Source: a virus. Taken from it: DNA of 48,365 nt. A model generated the notes under the pieces. That model did not search any database and was not told the DNA's origin. It was given only the letters and a program-made list of their open reading frames with translations. The stretch lies in the IMG/VR virus record IMGVR_UViG_3300013297_000009, positions 1 through 48,365 of that record; one strand, written 5' to 3'. Position numbers and translations under genes: made by a program. Positions 6,633 to 14,425 of this stretch are shown here, piece after piece (the first letter of the stretch is position 1; each line of letters begins with the position of its first letter).

Positions 6633-7277
6633 ATGTACGTTGAGACGTTTTTCAACCGTCCTTCTCGTCCATTTGACCGCTCATTGCTAATCAACGAAAT
6701 GAAGTCCGCTACTCACTATTTGGCTATCGCCTCGGCATGGTTCACAGATATGGAACTTGCCGAGGTGGTTGTTAATAGCAAGGCTAGGTTGCGCACTATC
6801 ATTTTGAGTAGGGCAGACCTGAATCGGCCTGGCTCCAAAGAGCTTTATGAGTACGTGTTGCGGCATCACAAAACGTTCAAAGTGGACGATGATGAGGGCG
6901 AGGAAGTAGACGCTGGACTGCACGTGGCTGTACTTGGAAATGGCGACTTCCACGAGGGTGTCATGCACCATAAGTTTGTCATTGTAGATGACGAATCCGT
7001 TTGGACTGGTTCATTCAATCACACTTATCAAGCACGCCGGAATTATGAAAACGTTGTGCGCATCCAGTCTTCAAAGATAGCTAGAGCATATCAATTTGAA
7101 GTCCAAGAGCTGCTCAGAGATGAGGCACTGTGGATGGGGTCGTCTCAATTTGCCTTTGGAGCGGGAGCGTTCCGTTGCGCTGCTTGCAACAAGATAAAAC
7201 CAATGGGTGAATTGGGAGAAGATGGGTCTTCGTGGGGGCGATGTGCAGAGTGTGTCAAATCAGGCAAAAACTGGTAG
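6633..7277 (+). CDS. Phospholipase D-superfamily nuclease, 214 aa
   Basis: ATG 6633 follows AAAGGAG. It has one HKD motif: H112, K114, D119, then G126-S127 and N129 (HHKFVIVDDESVWTGSFNH), the Nuc-type PLD signature. Single-motif members dimerise to form one active site and cut DNA without metal ions. The C-terminus adds a zinc ribbon (CAACNK ... CAEC), which may target DNA. It may act in recombination, DNA processing or host DNA breakdown. It lies in the replication cluster and overlaps no neighbour. Confidence 0.82.
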   Translation: MYVETFFNRPSRPFDRSLLINEMKSATHYLAIASAWFTDMELAEVVVNSKARLRTIILSRADLNRPGSKELYEYVLRHHKTFKVDDDEGEEVDAGLHVAVLGNGDFHEGVMHHKFVIVDDESVWTGSFNHTYQARRNYENVVRIQSSKIARAYQFEVQELLRDEALWMGSSQFAFGAGAFRCAACNKIKPMGELGEDGSSWGRCAECVKSGKNW

Positions 7278-7287
7278 CGGAGAACTC

Positions 7288-8166
7288 ATGCCCTGGTCAA
7301 AACTAGACGACGGTTTCCATGAAAACGCAAAGACCTCCGCGATGAGCGACAAGGCGTTCCGTCTCTACGTCTGTGCAATCACATATACCTCCCGGCACCG
7401 TTTGTCCGGGAGGTTATCTCCAGCGCACTTGAATGTTTTGTTCAAATTAACTGGAGCAAAAATTCGACACGCGCAAGAACTTGCTTCACTGTTTGCGTGG
7501 GATGAAGACGGGAACGACTACGTCATCCACGCTTACCGAGAGTACAATCCGAGCCCGGAAGAGATAAGCCGCAAGCGTGCAGAGGCCGGAAAACGGGGTG
7601 CAGAGAGCCGATGGCAAAATGGCAAACCGATGGCAAACACTTCTAACCCTGATGGCAAACATGAATGGCAAACCGATGGCAAAGGGAATCCCGCGCAGAC
7701 GCGCGTGGGGAGTCCTATTCCCGATCCCGTACCCATCCCAAAAGGCAAAAAGGCTTCTTCCTCGCCTTCGGCTTCGGCCCGACTTTGGCCTTATGAGGAG
7801 CCGCCTGCTTCTAACGGTCCAATGCACGCCCTTTGGAAGATAGAGTCCGTTGGCGGGATTATAGCCCCGACCGAGACGCACCTTGTCCGGGAACTGGCTG
7901 CCATCAAAAGGCATTTGGCTTCGGGCTCTGAAGAGCAAGTCGTAAAGTTCTTCACCTACCGGCTCGGCAAGGATCCTGATTGGGCCGCGCCTTCAAAGTG
8001 GAGCAGTGACTTTGCAGTTAGTCTGGCAAAGCACAAGGCAAGCCAGACCGGAGCGTTAGAGACAACCAAAAACGGTACCCGTTCAAGTTCACTGGACGAG
8101 ATGATAGCCGAAGAGATGGCTGGCATTGAGCGGAGGAATGGCATTGACAAATCGAACCCTGGCTGA
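7288..8166 (+). CDS. Replisome-organiser-like DNA-binding protein, 292 aa
   Basis: ATG 7288 was chosen because of GGAG upstream and the typical N-terminus (PWSKLDDGFHENAKTSAM). This start and the following winged-helix-like region (AFRLYVCAITYTSRHRLSGRL) are characteristic of phage replication initiators and DnaD-like organisers. The middle (GKRGAESRWQNGKPMAN) is a basic, low-complexity linker, and a helical C-terminal domain follows. It probably binds the phage origin and recruits the helicase loader encoded next. The origin itself is not identified; repeats of TGGCAAA and related words at 7613-7690 lie within this gene and could be iterons. Confidence 0.65.
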   Translation: MPWSKLDDGFHENAKTSAMSDKAFRLYVCAITYTSRHRLSGRLSPAHLNVLFKLTGAKIRHAQELASLFAWDEDGNDYVIHAYREYNPSPEEISRKRAEAGKRGAESRWQNGKPMANTSNPDGKHEWQTDGKGNPAQTRVGSPIPDPVPIPKGKKASSSPSASARLWPYEEPPASNGPMHALWKIESVGGIIAPTETHLVRELAAIKRHLASGSEEQVVKFFTYRLGKDPDWAAPSKWSSDFAVSLAKHKASQTGALETTKNGTRSSSLDEMIAEEMAGIERRNGIDKSNPG

Positions 8167-8812
8167 GTGTTTTGTACTTCTTTCGATGATGAACTCTGGC
8201 AAAGAGCAGCCGTGGGATGACCGGCACAAGCCGCTTTACGAGCTGGCTCTAAAGCCAATGACCGACGAAGAAGGATCCGCTGTCGTTAGATGGGCAGCAC
8301 TTCACGAGGAGTGGCGACCGTCACCGGCAAGGCTTATCCAGATAGCCGCTGAACAGTCAAGCGCAATCCCAGACGCGGAGGCCGCGTACGCTGAGATTTT
8401 GGATGCAGCACAACGACATGGCGAATATGCTTGTCCTCATCCGTCGAACCCGAACATACGAACGCTCGGGCCTCCTGAGTTCTCACACCCGGTGGTGAAG
8501 CAGATTGTTAGCTACTGCGGAGGCTGGGAATTCATCTGCTCCGGGGATGCAAACAAGTCCGAAGGGCTAAAAAAGCAAGTCCGCGGAGCGCACGAATCGG
8601 TATCACGCCAATGGGTAGAGCAAGTAAAAACACAGCTTATGCTGCCGCCGTCGCAACGCAATCAGAAGTACTTCCAGGCATGGAAACCTTTGCCTATCCT
8701 GTCATCCGAACGGCCCATGATAGAAAGGTTGAAAGTGGATCCGCCGCAGTTAGTCGAGATGCCGGCAGAAATTCGGAAGATGATAGCAGGGACGGCCAAA
8801 GCACTCAAATAG
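8138..8812 (+). CDS. Putative replicative helicase loader, 224 aa
   Basis: ATG 8138 overlaps the upstream gene by 29 nt. The N-terminal 70 residues (a helical repeat ending in EEWRPSPARLIQIAAE) resemble the N-terminal domain of G39P/DnaI-like helicase loaders, in which a block ending in P-x-x-x-x-I is typical. The C-terminal half is helical and basic without a Walker motif, so it is not an AAA+ loader. Its position after the replisome organiser supports a role in loading host DnaB. Family assignment is tentative. Confidence 0.5.
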   Translation: MALTNRTLAECFVLLSMMNSGKEQPWDDRHKPLYELALKPMTDEEGSAVVRWAALHEEWRPSPARLIQIAAEQSSAIPDAEAAYAEILDAAQRHGEYACPHPSNPNIRTLGPPEFSHPVVKQIVSYCGGWEFICSGDANKSEGLKKQVRGAHESVSRQWVEQVKTQLMLPPSQRNQKYFQAWKPLPILSSERPMIERLKVDPPQLVEMPAEIRKMIAGTAKALK

Positions 8813-8817
8813 CTGAT

Positions 8818-9012
8818 TTGCACAAGAAGTTTGATGGGCTTAGGAGGCAGGCGGAATTTGGGGAGCTACCCCAGGTAGCAACCATAGTTCTGTGGAGGTG
8901 CCAGGACCGCGATGTCACGTTGCAGAATGCGGATATGAACCATCTTGTTTTGGAGAGCACGTCAAACGACAACCTTGAGTGGCTTCAAACCAAACTAGAC
9001 GAGCTGAACTAA
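8818..9012 (+). CDS. Hypothetical protein, about 64 aa (start uncertain)
   Basis: The open frame ends at 9012 and the segment after 8812 looks coding (LHKKFDGLRRQAEFGELPQV, then WLQTKLDELN). A TTG at 8818 starts just after the previous stop; ATGs at 8611 and 8680 exist but would overlap the loader gene by more than 130 nt. The ribosome site is weak. Function unknown. Confidence 0.45.
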   Translation: MHKKFDGLRRQAEFGELPQVATIVLWRCQDRDVTLQNADMNHLVLESTSNDNLEWLQTKLDELN

Positions 9013-9060
9013 AACCACCCGCAGCCGGTGCCGGGGATGGTGGCAGAAGGGAGTGAGGGC

Positions 9061-9546
9061 ATGAGTGATTTTAGAGAACGTGACATCGAGATAGCAAAAT
9101 TGCTTGGATTCAGCGTTGCTAAAAAAGGCCCATACTGGGAACTTTACAAAGATGGAAGTTGTGTTGATTACGCTTATTCTGAGGATGTCGCGTGGTCACA
9201 CATTCCAAAGTACTCAGCCAATAGTGCTGCCTGTAGCGGACTTCTGTTGGAGGTTATGGGGAAAGGCTGGCCGTTCTTTGGATGTCATTATTCCAAAGGC
9301 GTGTATAACGCGTGGATTCAAAAAGGGCTGCAAAGGCCTGCCCCAAAGGCTCTAGCAAAATCAGAACTGCCGGTTCCGGCCCTTGCTTATGCGGACGCCG
9401 TATCGCAGTTATGTTTAGAGGTGTTGAAGGTCGAGGAAAGATTGGGTGAGGGTGATGCCGCTCACGAATACACTCGTTGGGGCTACGTGAAACTCATTGA
9501 AAAAGGCCGAGAAGATGAGGCCCGCAAGATTGGATATGGAGGCTGA
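9061..9546 (+). CDS. Phage ABA-sandwich-like protein, paralogue 1, 161 aa
   Basis: ATG 9061 after GGGAGTGAGGGC. The central block IPKYSANSAACSGLLLEVMG aligns with LPRYSTDPGECARLLVEVMG in the gene at 10720, and a later AYADAVSQLCLEVL block aligns with LAWCAAVSEACLKAL. This is the layout of the phage ABA sandwich domain (Phage_ABA_S), a small fold of unknown function often present in several copies. The C-terminal extension (YTRWGYVKLIEKGREDEARK) is unique. Confidence 0.7.
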   Translation: MSDFRERDIEIAKLLGFSVAKKGPYWELYKDGSCVDYAYSEDVAWSHIPKYSANSAACSGLLLEVMGKGWPFFGCHYSKGVYNAWIQKGLQRPAPKALAKSELPVPALAYADAVSQLCLEVLKVEERLGEGDAAHEYTRWGYVKLIEKGREDEARKIGYGG

Positions 9547-9548
9547 AT

Positions 9549-9926
9549 ATGTTTCTTTGTTCAGAGTGCCACGAGAAGGGCGGCTGTAAGCGAGCGCAGT
9601 TCTTGGAAGAGGCAAGCCGTGGAAGGTGTGAGAATTGTGGTGAAGTGCGCTCGTGTACTGACTGCCAAGGGTACGACTTCTCGAAGAAGGTCGCAAGTCC
9701 GCTGCGTAATGAGACGCCGCCGATGTTAGTAGTGGAGACTCCCGATTTACGAGTTGAAAGACTTGTGAGCGAGCGATTGCATCAGCACCGTGAAAACCTT
9801 GCACTGTGGGAGTCTGGCTATCTAGACCCTACGGAGCCTTACGAAGAAGAGCGACACGCCATTAAACGAGAGCTGAAGGCGGCAATTAAAGCACTGGAAG
9901 AGATTGAGAAGCTATTCCAGATTTAA
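9549..9926 (+). CDS. Zinc-ribbon protein with coiled-coil tail, 125 aa
   Basis: N-terminal Cys pairs: CSEC, then CENC and CTDC, plus single Cys, forming two likely zinc knuckles in the first 45 residues. The C-terminal half is helical and charged (HAIKRELKAAIKALEEIEKL), probably a coiled coil. It is likely a nucleic-acid or protein adaptor; the function is unknown. The next 83 nt (9927-10009) are gene-free and include a run of nine C at about 9955-9963. Confidence 0.65.
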   Translation: MFLCSECHEKGGCKRAQFLEEASRGRCENCGEVRSCTDCQGYDFSKKVASPLRNETPPMLVVETPDLRVERLVSERLHQHRENLALWESGYLDPTEPYEEERHAIKRELKAAIKALEEIEKLFQI

Positions 9927-10009
9927 GGTTTTAGCGGAACAAAGGCTAACGCCGCCCCCCCCCTAATTCCAGGGGCTGAGGTGGTGGTGGGGATAGGGAG
10001 GTTGTGGGG

Positions 10010-10273
10010 ATGAGCGTGTACGTGGACAGCATGAAGCGAACCAAGAAGAGCGTCCGGTGGCCGTACGACACAGCCTGTCACATGATGGGCGACACCCTGT
10101 ACGAGCTTCACGAGATGGCTATTAAGATTGGTGTTCCACTTAGACGGTCATTTCAGGGCGACCACTACGACCTGACCGAACAGAAACGAGCTTTGGCAGT
10201 GCAGAACGGGGCTAAAGAAGTTAGTTCGCGTGAGCTAGTTGCGATCCGCAGAAAGCAGAGAGTGAAGTCATGA
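10010..10273 (+). CDS. DUF4031 family protein, 87 aa
   Basis: ATG 10010 after GGGAGG. The opening MSVYVDSMKRTKKSVRWPY, then CHMMGDTLYELHEMA and HYDLTEQKRALAVQNGA, match the DUF4031 family, a widespread short phage/bacterial family. Conserved Asp, His and Lys residues suggest an enzyme or nucleotide-binding role, but none is established here. It overlaps the next gene by ATGA. Confidence 0.8.
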   Translation: MSVYVDSMKRTKKSVRWPYDTACHMMGDTLYELHEMAIKIGVPLRRSFQGDHYDLTEQKRALAVQNGAKEVSSRELVAIRRKQRVKS

Positions 10274-10521
10274 GCGATACTGTGAGCGACGGAGCATTGA
10301 TTTTAAGGTTGCACAGGAAATTCCAGAGCGAGAACGCCGAGGCCCAAGAGAAGCACATGCCGGACTTCTCCACGGTGGGCATGAGACCGAAGATACGGCA
10401 GCGCGACGGCCTTGAGTGGATTCGGGCGAATACTGGCGTCTATGCGAATAACGGCAACAAAGAGCACTTCAAAGGCTCAGACAGGGCGAAGGAGGGCGGG
10501 GATGACGGAAGCAGAGGTTGA
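10270..10521 (+). CDS. Hypothetical protein, 83 aa
   Basis: Unknown small protein. Its last 33 coding bases form one copy of a 36-nt repeat shared with the gene at 11290: both end KEGGDDGSR, and both are followed by a gene starting MTEAE. This suggests a duplicated gene-junction module. Confidence 0.6.
   Translation: MSDTVSDGALILRLHRKFQSENAEAQEKHMPDFSTVGMRPKIRQRDGLEWIRANTGVYANNGNKEHFKGSDRAKEGGDDGSRG
10484..10519 (+). repeat. 36-nt gene-junction repeat, copy 1
   Basis: Matches 11450-11485 at 34 of 36 positions. It covers the end of one gene, a GGAGG ribosome site and the start (ATGACGGAAGCAGAG) of the next. Two copies 966 bp apart offer a site for homologous exchange of whole gene cassettes. 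Confidence 0.8.
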
Positions 10522-10723
10522 GATAGAACGGGTTTACAGCAAGAACATAAACAACGGAGTGCTCGGAATCTCTATGTACCCAGAAGACAGCAGGCGCAAC
10601 TTCACAGTTGGCTACATGGAAGGTCTTCTCAAAGCCAAGCAGATTGCTGAGAACTGTGGTGGGCAAGACTGCGAATTTGCCGCTGATGCCATCGACAAGC
10701 ACTTTGAGGAGCTGTTCAAATGA
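10502..10723 (+). CDS. Hypothetical protein, 73 aa
   Basis: ATG 10502 follows GGAGGGCGGGG. The middle (RNFTVGYMEGLLKAKQIAENC) resembles small phage proteins that carry an F-x-x-G-x-x-x-G motif, also seen in the gene at 11290 (FIAGWTACAEF) and at 11468 (FTAGAAFGRD). Function unknown. Confidence 0.6.
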   Translation: MTEAEVEIERVYSKNINNGVLGISMYPEDSRRNFTVGYMEGLLKAKQIAENCGGQDCEFAADAIDKHFEELFK

Positions 10724-11103
10724 CCGCACAACAACCTGACTTACGGGCGCGGGACGCAGCGATTGCGCGGGCTCGGGGATACGAAGTTATAGAGCGAGAT
10801 GGCGGCCTCCTCTGGATGCGCAATGAGAATGGAACTGATGTTCTGCCACGGTACTCCACGGACCCCGGCGAGTGCGCGAGGCTGTTGGTAGAGGTTATGG
10901 GTAGAGGGTGGCGCATCGTAGATAGCGGCATTAATGAGGGCGACCCAGTGTTCACCACAGTCTCTATCCAGATGTTTAAAGTGTTCAAGAACAATGCGCC
11001 GATTACCATAACCAGTTACCTCATGGACCCGGTGCTGGCATGGTGCGCGGCGGTCAGCGAGGCGTGTTTGAAGGCGCTGGAGGTGGGCAATGGAGTGGAT
11101 TAG
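10720..11103 (+). CDS. Phage ABA-sandwich-like protein, paralogue 2, 127 aa
   Basis: Starts by ATGA overlap. It shares the RYSTDPGECARLLVEVMGRG block and a C-terminal AVSEACLKALEV helix with the gene at 9061. It is shorter, near the usual size of the ABA-sandwich domain. Function unknown; the two copies flank the DUF4031 gene and two small genes. Confidence 0.7.
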   Translation: MTAQQPDLRARDAAIARARGYEVIERDGGLLWMRNENGTDVLPRYSTDPGECARLLVEVMGRGWRIVDSGINEGDPVFTTVSIQMFKVFKNNAPITITSYLMDPVLAWCAAVSEACLKALEVGNGVD

Positions 11104-11293
11104 GGTTGTTGAAGGCTGCGTCCTCCCAGAGAACGATCAGGAAGTGTCTGTGATTGTTGGATACTCCAAGAAGCCTGTTGCGGCTAAGTTCATGACCAAC
11201 TTCATGCTTGGCAACCGCTGGTACATCTACAAAAATTGCGTTATGGTCAAGAACGTCACTTGGTACCACACGCTCCCGGAGCCGCCCAAATGA
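11090..11293 (+). CDS. DUF551-like protein, 67 aa
   Basis: Begins MEWIRVVEGCVLPENDQEV and ends VTWYHTLPEPPK. The WI...LP...EV opening and the W(x)LPEPP ending are the signature of DUF551, a short domain common in phages. It overlaps the previous gene by 14 nt. Molecular function is not known. Confidence 0.78.
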   Translation: MEWIRVVEGCVLPENDQEVSVIVGYSKKPVAAKFMTNFMLGNRWYIYKNCVMVKNVTWYHTLPEPPK

Positions 11294-11487
11294 ACGAGCA
11301 CGCAAACAAGGCATACATGCGATGGAAGATGATTCCGAGCACGGAAGAAGAACGAGAAATTATAAACCAGGATGGCGGCTGGATGCAACGCGCCACTTTT
11401 ATAGCTGGATGGACTGCCTGCGCGGAGTTTATGCCTGACAAGCTGAAATGGGCGAAGGAGGGTGGGGATGACGGAAGCAGAGATTAA
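11290..11487 (+). CDS. Hypothetical protein, 65 aa
   Basis: ATG 11290 overlaps the DUF551 stop. Contains FIAGWTACAEF and ends KEGGDDGSRD, the same C-terminal words as the gene at 10270. This common end comes from the 36-nt junction repeat. Function unknown. Confidence 0.6.
   Translation: MNEHANKAYMRWKMIPSTEEEREIINQDGGWMQRATFIAGWTACAEFMPDKLKWAKEGGDDGSRD
11450..11485 (+). repeat. 36-nt gene-junction repeat, copy 2
   Basis: Second copy of the repeat at 10484-10519, again joining a stop region, a ribosome site and a start codon. The two mismatches are C/T in the ribosome-site region and G/A just after the start. Confidence 0.8.
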
Positions 11488-11761
11488 GCAAGCTCATAGT
11501 GAATGGCGTAAATTAGTAATTGGAACTTGGAGTTCCTTTGACCAGCAAGAACGGGATGCCTTCACAGCCGGGGCGGCATTTGGGCGGGATAAGGGGCTGG
11601 CCGAAGCCGCCCAGATTCCATCCATGATGCCCTACGTGTTTGCTGTTGGCGCAGATATAAGGGAACTCGAATCCGCTATCACGGCACTGATGACCACCCC
11701 GCCGCACCAGCAGCAGGTAGAGCCAGACAGTGACGAGATGGCGAGAAGAGGTGCCAGATGA
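11468..11761 (+). CDS. Hypothetical protein, 97 aa
   Basis: ATG 11468 sits inside the junction repeat and follows GGAGGGTGGGG. It begins MTEAEIKQAHSEW and carries FTAGAAFGRDKG, related to blocks in genes at 10502 and 11290. The C-terminus is polar. Function unknown. Confidence 0.6.
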   Translation: MTEAEIKQAHSEWRKLVIGTWSSFDQQERDAFTAGAAFGRDKGLAEAAQIPSMMPYVFAVGADIRELESAITALMTTPPHQQQVEPDSDEMARRGAR

Positions 11762-11964
11762 GCCGATTTGAGAAAGAGTTAGACGCAGGTCAACAGCATA
11801 TCTTCAAGCTGATTGGCAAGGATGCGGGCGAGGATGGATGGGTTCCTGTCAGTAGCGTCGTTCGCCCGTTCGTTGTGAGTCTGCCGATTGAGCTTGTTGA
11901 AGTAAAGCCTGGGTTTGCACGATTAACCGACAAAGGCAAAAACGTGTTTGAGTGGGTGGCATGA
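11758..11964 (+). CDS. Small winged-helix-like protein, 68 aa
   Basis: Compact protein with a helix (EKELDAGQQHIFKLIGK), a DGWVPVSSVV turn and a C-terminal hairpin (VEVKPGFARLTDKGKNVFEW). The pattern of a helix pair followed by a wing (ARLTDKGK) resembles winged-helix DNA binders. The identification is weak. It overlaps the RusA-like gene by ATGA. Confidence 0.6.
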   Translation: MSRFEKELDAGQQHIFKLIGKDAGEDGWVPVSSVVRPFVVSLPIELVEVKPGFARLTDKGKNVFEWVA

Positions 11965-12395
11965 TGGACACTAAACCCGCCGCCACCAGCAAGTACACAG
12001 TGGAACTGCCGTTACCTCCAAAAGAGTGTAGCCGAAACACTACTTGCCATTGGGGATCGAGGGGCCGCGCCGTCAAGCAGTATCGGAGTGACTGCGCACT
12101 CGCTTACATGGCGGCTAAAATCCCCGTTATGCCTGCTATTTTCCTTTCTCTGGCGTTTTACAACGGTGGGCGTAGGGTTGGCGTGGATGACGGGCTGTAC
12201 AGGCCCAAGGATGAGGCCAACGCCATTGACAGTTTCAAGGCCGCACAGGACGCGCTTGCTGATGCTGGCGTCGTTCTTGGAGACAGCCGCAAGTATGTCA
12301 GGCAGGGGCCTGTGACCATCTACGGCACCCAGAAAGAGCATGGCGGCAAGTGTGGAGTGGTTCTTACTATTGAGCCGTTGGAGGTGGGTAAATAA
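11961..12395 (+). CDS. rusA: RusA-like Holliday-junction resolvase, 144 aa
   Basis: Cuts four-way DNA junctions in recombination and replication intermediates. An N-terminal strand (YTVELPLPPKECSRNT) and the core YRPKDEANAIDSFKAAQDAL then VVLGDSRKY match RusA (family length about 120-140 aa). Acidic residues D84, D97 and D108 are in positions that could coordinate Mg; the canonical D-x-D-N motif is altered here to D-E-A-N. It lies near the end of the early operon and would debranch concatemers before packaging. Confidence 0.82.
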   Translation: MMDTKPAATSKYTVELPLPPKECSRNTTCHWGSRGRAVKQYRSDCALAYMAAKIPVMPAIFLSLAFYNGGRRVGVDDGLYRPKDEANAIDSFKAAQDALADAGVVLGDSRKYVRQGPVTIYGTQKEHGGKCGVVLTIEPLEVGK

Positions 12396-12769
12396 TGGAA
12401 CAGATGGAAGATTTGTACAGGCGAAAACATGAAGCTGAGCTGAAAGCGCAGTATGAGGCGATGTCAAGTAATCGGGCTGGGAGATACGAAGATACACAGC
12501 CGTTTGAAGATATGCCCCGCAGGTATCAGGTTGCTGAGCAACTAGACAGACTCGTAAGAAACATATCAATGGCAGAAGAACGGATATGCGAGCTGGAGGT
12601 CCGGCTTAACAGGGTTATACGGGTGTCTCCCGAGGAAGTCGGAGAGCGAAAGAACCCAGACAACCGTGATCGGTTAACGCCACTGGCTAATGACTTGAGC
12701 ATTGCAAACATGACGCTGGAAAACATCCAATACAAGTTAGTTGGCATACTTGACAGGTTGGAATTATGA
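12395..12769 (+). CDS. Coiled-coil hypothetical protein, 124 aa
   Basis: Mostly helical with heptad-like Leu/Ile spacing (YQVAEQLDRLVRNISMAEER) and ICELEVRLNRV. It ends LENIQYKLVGILDRLEL. Likely a dimeric coiled-coil protein; function unknown. It overlaps both neighbours by a few nucleotides. Confidence 0.6.
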   Translation: MEQMEDLYRRKHEAELKAQYEAMSSNRAGRYEDTQPFEDMPRRYQVAEQLDRLVRNISMAEERICELEVRLNRVIRVSPEEVGERKNPDNRDRLTPLANDLSIANMTLENIQYKLVGILDRLEL

Positions 12770-13737
12770 ACAACGACCACACACCTGCCACCACCGCACC
12801 CGGACCTGCGCCAGCTAAGAGTCTTGAAGAAGTGTGGTTGCGCCGTATGGCGGAAGCAGAAGACGAAGGTACGGTTTCTGTTGGCGGACTTGTATGTGAC
12901 ATCGAGGCGATGAGTAATAGCGATATGGGACCTGTGCCGGGGCCGCGCGGGGACGTGGAGCAGGCGTTCTTGAAGTGGGACAATCAGGAATGGACTGCGG
13001 AGGAACAGAGGCATATTGGCGAGGGGTTATATGACATCAGCGTCCAGTCGGGACGAGAGCGAGAACTTGCGTTCAAGGCGGGGGCGGAATGGGCGCGGAG
13101 CCCGGCGGTGCAGGGGGTGGTTGAGGCGTTAGAACGTGCGGTAGCCATTTTTGACGAGATGGATGATGTTGTTTGGAATGAAGATAGCGATTGGACACGC
13201 TCATCGTACGAAGAAGTGGCCGATGCTTGTAGGGATGCACTGGAGCGGGTAGAGGGGAAAGGTACCAGTAGGCGGTATACCAAGCCTGACGGGAGCATAG
13301 TTATAGGACATGTGTCACCGGGTACTGACGGGTTTCCTGAAGTTACTCTATACAACACTGAGGAGGCACCTGATGCCTGGGCCGAGGCCAGGAAGTTGTT
13401 AGATCAGCTTTCGTTCGGGTCTATTGCTAAGTGTAAAGCGTCTCAAGAATTGACCGCTGGGGCGATTGCCAGGGCGCGGCATGAAGAAGCTGACGTGTGG
13501 CGCACTGTAGCTGTCAACAAGGAAGTTGAAATAGACGGCTTGCGGGAAATAATTCAGAAAGTCAACATGGAGCTGGCAGAGTGCCGGGCGGAAATGGTTG
13601 CACTGTTGCAATTGCTCGATAAATACCCAGATGCGTACTATGTGGGCCGACAAATGAGGCTGAACCTGAAAGAGAAGTATTGTGCGGGGGCCATGCAACG
13701 CGCCACCGCTGCCAGTAGCAGTGAGGAGGGTCAGTGA
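12766..13737 (+). CDS. Hypothetical large early protein, 323 aa
   Basis: Largest unknown early protein. Low-complexity Ala/Pro/Thr N-terminus (about residues 5-18), then an acidic region, a FKAGAEWARS block, a second helical region (YEEVADACRDALERV) and a coiled coil (EIDGLREIIQKVNMELAECR). The modular make-up and the F-x-x-G block, shared with small upstream proteins, suggest fusion of several short phage modules. No enzymatic motif seen. Confidence 0.65.
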   Translation: MNNDHTPATTAPGPAPAKSLEEVWLRRMAEAEDEGTVSVGGLVCDIEAMSNSDMGPVPGPRGDVEQAFLKWDNQEWTAEEQRHIGEGLYDISVQSGRERELAFKAGAEWARSPAVQGVVEALERAVAIFDEMDDVVWNEDSDWTRSSYEEVADACRDALERVEGKGTSRRYTKPDGSIVIGHVSPGTDGFPEVTLYNTEEAPDAWAEARKLLDQLSFGSIAKCKASQELTAGAIARARHEEADVWRTVAVNKEVEIDGLREIIQKVNMELAECRAEMVALLQLLDKYPDAYYVGRQMRLNLKEKYCAGAMQRATAASSSEEGQ

Positions 13738-13946
13738 TGTTGTCTAGTAATTGGTTTCGGCCTCGGTGCGCTCATAAGTGGCATTTGATTGACCACAAAA
13801 ACTTAACAGGCTCAGTGATGAGGTGTGGAAGGCAGTTTTCTGTTTATGAAATGGATAACATGAAAGACAAAGCGCCTGCATTCGCTGCCCAAATTCCAAT
13901 CGGGAAGATATGCATGGATTGCAAGCGAAAGGAGCCGCGCACATGA
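13737..13946 (+). CDS. Small Cys-containing hypothetical protein, 69 aa
   Basis: ATG 13737 is favoured over the GTG at 13734 because GAGGAGGGTCA lies directly upstream. It has CAHKW near the N-terminus, VMRCGRQF in the middle and CMDCKRKE at the end, a possible zinc-ribbon fold (C...H...C...CxxC). Function unknown. Confidence 0.6.
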   Translation: MLSSNWFRPRCAHKWHLIDHKNLTGSVMRCGRQFSVYEMDNMKDKAPAFAAQIPIGKICMDCKRKEPRT

Positions 13947-14425
13947 CATCAGAACAAGCACAGGCAGCGCGTGAGGTCGCGGAGGCCATCGGGTGGAGGG
14001 CTGAAAGGGTTGGCAAGTGGTGGCGTTTGATTGCTCCTAGGTCAGAAACACCTTACTGTTGGGCGGGACTGCAATCTGGCCCAGCCGCCTTACATGAAGA
14101 ATTGATATGGAAGAGCGTTCCCAGCATATTTGCGACCACACCTGACGGGGCGGCGGCGCGGGAAGAAGCGCGGAGGTGGCTGCTGTCAATTCCGGTGAGT
14201 GTTCTTGGCGGTCGATATGAGTTCTACCGGCCAGAGATCAAACTATGGTCTATGCGCACTTACATGGCCGGTATAGATGATGACTTCGGGTGGTGCGTAG
14301 AGTTGCACCCGCATCGTTTGTTAAAGCCGATTTATGCGACCGCCGACACTATGGAAGAAGCCGAGGCGTTGGCTATCGTGGCAGCCGTACGGGCCATGAA
14401 GGTTGCGGGGGAGGTGGGAGAGTGA
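13943..14425 (+). CDS. ABA-sandwich-like protein, paralogue 3 (divergent), 160 aa
   Basis: ATG 13943 after AAAGGAG. The opening (VAEAIGWRAERVGKWWRLIAP) and the AREEARRWLLSIPVSV and TADTMEEAEALAIVAAV blocks follow the layout of the genes at 9061 and 10720 (small aromatic turn, then helix, then a C-terminal helix). Similarity is weak, so family membership is provisional. Overlaps the next start by GTGA. Confidence 0.6.
   Translation: MTSEQAQAAREVAEAIGWRAERVGKWWRLIAPRSETPYCWAGLQSGPAALHEELIWKSVPSIFATTPDGAAAREEARRWLLSIPVSVLGGRYEFYRPEIKLWSMRTYMAGIDDDFGWCVELHPHRLLKPIYATADTMEEAEALAIVAAVRAMKVAGEVGE

Noticed and set aside
8611-8817. Upstream extension of the gene ending at 9012
   Set aside because: An ATG at 8611 would overlap the helicase-loader gene by about 200 nt, and that part reads as an out-of-frame shadow.
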